Shown: one piece after another, positions 53,151 to 54,630 of the stretch
Position numbering within the stretch: the first letter of the stretch is position 1
Layout of the letters: every line of letters begins with the position of its first letter
Origin: Alkalibacter mobilis
GTDB lineage: Bacteria > Bacillota > Clostridia > Eubacteriales > Alkalibacteraceae
Assembly (NCBI RefSeq): GCF_015594845.1
Contig: NZ_JADNRK010000014.1
Span: 1 to 54,630 of the forward strand
Direction of reading: 5' to 3'
Length of the DNA stretch: 54,630 nucleotides
Program-made: the position numbers and the translations under genes
Notes under the pieces: model-generated
What the model saw: the letters and a program-made list of their open reading frames with translations, nothing else
Databases searched by the model: none
Told to the model about the DNA's origin: nothing

Positions 53151-53867
53151 ATGAATTACGAAGTGGAACTGGAAGAATTTCAAGGCCCATTTGATCTTTT
53201 GTTGCATTTGGTCAACAAACATGAGATCGATATTTTTGACATACCTATTTCGTCAATAACAAGGCAATATCTAGAATATCTCGATCGCATAAAGCAGAAA
53301 GATCTAGAATTGACAAGTGAATTTATTTTGGTTGCTTCAAAGTTGATCGAGATAAAATCTAAGATGCTGCTTCCTGTAGAGGAAGATCAAAACGGCGACG
53401 AAATAGATCCGAGAGAAGAATTGGCTCAGCGATTATACGAATACAAAATTTTCAAAGAGATCAGCTCTTTTATGAAAAGTAAAGAGGAAGTATATTTGCG
53501 GACTTGTTTTAAAGATCCGGAATATGTTGAAATCAAGCAAGAAATCGAAACGGAAATTGATCTTGATGAATTGTTAAAAGCTTTGAGAAATGTGCTTGCT
53601 ACGGCTGATCTCTTGAAAGAAGACGATTTTAAGGTTCACAAGATACAGAAGGAAACTGTAAGAATAGAGGACAAGGTTATTGAAATCCAAAGGGTTTTGG
53701 AAATGCGAAATGAAGTTTTATTTCAAGAGTTGTTCGAAGGTTGCAAATCTGCAACAATCGTCATCACTACGTTTTTGGCTTTGTTGCAATTGATTAAGAA
53801 TAACATTATATCCTACAAGCAACACAAGAATTTTGAAAATATCATTATCAGCAGGTGCGAAGGGTGA
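53151..53867 (+). CDS. scpA: Segregation and condensation protein A
   Basis: ScpA is the kleisin that bridges the heads of the SMC dimer and holds chromosome condensin together with ScpB. The 238-residue protein has the N-terminal FQGPFDLLLHLVNKHEIDIFDIPI (about 9-32), characteristic of ScpA, a helical middle part and a C-terminal winged helix (about 170-235). AAAGGTG precedes the ATG. scpB starts 5 bp after it. Confidence 0.95.
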   Translation: MNYEVELEEFQGPFDLLLHLVNKHEIDIFDIPISSITRQYLEYLDRIKQKDLELTSEFILVASKLIEIKSKMLLPVEEDQNGDEIDPREELAQRLYEYKIFKEISSFMKSKEEVYLRTCFKDPEYVEIKQEIETEIDLDELLKALRNVLATADLLKEDDFKVHKIQKETVRIEDKVIEIQRVLEMRNEVLFQELFEGCKSATIVITTFLALLQLIKNNIISYKQHKNFENIIISRCEG

Positions 53868-53872
53868 TTTGA

Positions 53873-54412
53873 GTGGATAAGAATAAACAAAAATCTATAA
53901 TTGAAAGTATTTTGTTTGCCATGGGCGAACCGGTTTCAGCCAATGAAATTGCCCAGTCGCTAAATTTAGAACCGGGTAAAATCAAAAATGTGTTGGATGA
54001 AATCGCTGAAGAGAGCGAAAAAGAAAATAGGGGAATACTTATTAAAAGGATGAATTCAAAATATCAAATGTGCACTAATCCTGATAATTACGAGTATATT
54101 CATGGACTGCTTTATGAGAAAAACAAGGGGAATTTATCACAGGCGGCTCTTGAAACATTGGCTATCGTAGCTTACAAGCAACCTGTGACCAGGGTCGAAA
54201 TCGAATCATTGAGAGGCGTAAAGTCAAGCAGTTCGATACAGACGTTGATAGATAGAACGCTTATCAGGGAAGCTGGAAAGCTGGATGCACCAGGAAAGCC
54301 CATCTTGTACGAAACGACGCTGGAATTTCTAAAATATGCCGACATTGGAAGTTTAAAGGAATTGCCGGCTTTCGAAGAGTTTGTCGAAGGTATACAGGAA
54401 AAGATAAATTAA
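53873..54412 (+). CDS. scpB: Segregation and condensation protein B
   Basis: ScpB binds the middle of ScpA in the SMC complex. The 179-residue protein has two winged helix domains (about 1-80 and 90-160), the second with SQAALETLAIVAYKQPVTRVEIE near 91-113, the family signature. The start is GTG 53873 with AAGGGTGA (53860-53867) before it. A terminator follows. In spore formers spmA and spmB often come next; here there is an intergenic region and another gene. Confidence 0.94.
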   Translation: MDKNKQKSIIESILFAMGEPVSANEIAQSLNLEPGKIKNVLDEIAEESEKENRGILIKRMNSKYQMCTNPDNYEYIHGLLYEKNKGNLSQAALETLAIVAYKQPVTRVEIESLRGVKSSSSIQTLIDRTLIREAGKLDAPGKPILYETTLEFLKYADIGSLKELPAFEEFVEGIQEKIN

Positions 54413-54433
54413 ATGAGCTTAGGCTCATTTTTT
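54412..54433 (+). terminator. Terminator after scpB
   Basis: AATGAGC (54412-54418) pairs with GCTCATT (54423-54429) and ends in a T tract. Confidence 0.85.
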
Positions 54434-54470
54434 GTTGATTCTTAAGGGGATTCATTCAGCCATGTTGTTA

Positions 54471-54499
54471 TTGATAATATACATCAAGTGAGATAAAAT
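54471..54499 (+). promoter_or_regulatory. Promoter of the gene at the right edge
   Basis: TTGATA (54471-54476) and TAAAAT (54494-54499) with a 17-bp spacer. A second TATAAT at 54513-54518 is an alternative -10. The leader that follows holds two hairpins: ATGGAC (54547-54552) with GTCCAT (54555-54560), and TGGTAA (54568-54573) with TTACCA (54581-54586). Confidence 0.5.
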
Positions 54500-54617
54500 A
54501 TAAAAGATAACGTATAATTAATTTCGCAAAAACAAAATAACGAAAAATGGACGTGTCCATAGCCGTTTGGTAAAATCAAGTTACCACACAAAATCGAACC
54601 AAAGGAGGCTATGAAAC

Positions 54618-54630
54618 ATGTCCGATAACA
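54618..54630 (+). CDS. Start of a gene cut by the right window edge
   Basis: ATG 54618 begins MSDN and is preceded by a perfect AAAGGAGG (54601-54608) nine bases away. The other ATG, at 54611, meets a stop after five codons (MKHVR), so 54618 is the start. The product cannot be told from four residues. Confidence 0.6.

Noticed and set aside
54611-54628. ATG 54611 as start of the right-edge gene
   Set aside because: The frame stops after five codons; ATG 54618 has better spacing from AAAGGAGG.
1-54630. CRISPR array, prophage or restriction-modification system
   Set aside because: No regular spaced repeats, phage structural genes or methylase/nuclease pairs were seen in the window.

Overview
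The window is a gene-dense, AT-rich stretch of chromosome from an anaerobic bacterium of the Clostridia (Firmicutes). The evidence is the gene order (nusB-xseA-xseB-ispA-tlyA-nadK-argR-recN; mraZ-rsmH-ftsL-pbp-murE-murF-mraY-murD-ftsW-murG-divIB-ftsZ), the strong AGGAGG-type ribosome sites, frequent TTG starts, a T-box leader, an OLE RNA, and a MurE with the DNPR motif of the meso-diaminopimelate type. Sporulation genes that usually sit beside several of these blocks in spore formers are absent, so the organism may be a non-sporulating clostridium (a Fusibacter- or Acidaminobacter-like lineage is a guess, not shown by the sequence).

Layout. 1-120: the start of a probable transposase on the minus strand, cut by the window edge. 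187-273: tRNA-Leu(CAG) with terminator. 433-3271: KtrB/KtrA potassium uptake and an rRNA methyltransferase. 3284-7040: phenylalanyl-tRNA synthetase (pheST) under a T-box. 7059-10761: a divergent acetokinase-family protein, a convergent membrane protein of unknown function and an FGGY sugar kinase. 10817-15079: a 1420-residue activator of the 2-hydroxyacyl-CoA dehydratase family. 15149-20146: a glucitol-type PTS operon (SorC regulator, GutM, SrlA, SrlE, SrlB, dehydrogenase with SAF domain). 20177-22241: an AraL-like HAD phosphatase and an AraM-like glycerol-1-phosphate dehydrogenase. 22242-22618: a gene-free stretch rich in hairpins.

22619-31916: a housekeeping run (Asp23, NusB, a TsaD paralogue, XseA, XseB, IspA, OLE RNA, OapA, TlyA, NAD kinase, ArgR, RecN). 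32010-33445: PduL and Lgt. 33544-48825: the division and cell-wall cluster, starting with an MraZ operator of four 10-bp repeats and ending at ftsZ. 48906-54412: NrdR, a Nudix hydrolase, DeoB, LysA, an M50 protease, ScpA and ScpB. 54618 on: the first codons of a further gene.

The most notable system is the OLE RNA (about 567 nt, 26844-27410), whose ends pair through a perfect 10-bp stem. It is followed directly by the gene for its membrane partner OapA. The second is the polyol PTS locus next to an AraL/AraM pair, whose substrate and intermediates cannot be read from known pathways. Almost all genes lie on the plus strand in long operons; the exceptions are the membrane protein at 8254-9045 and the truncated transposase start.
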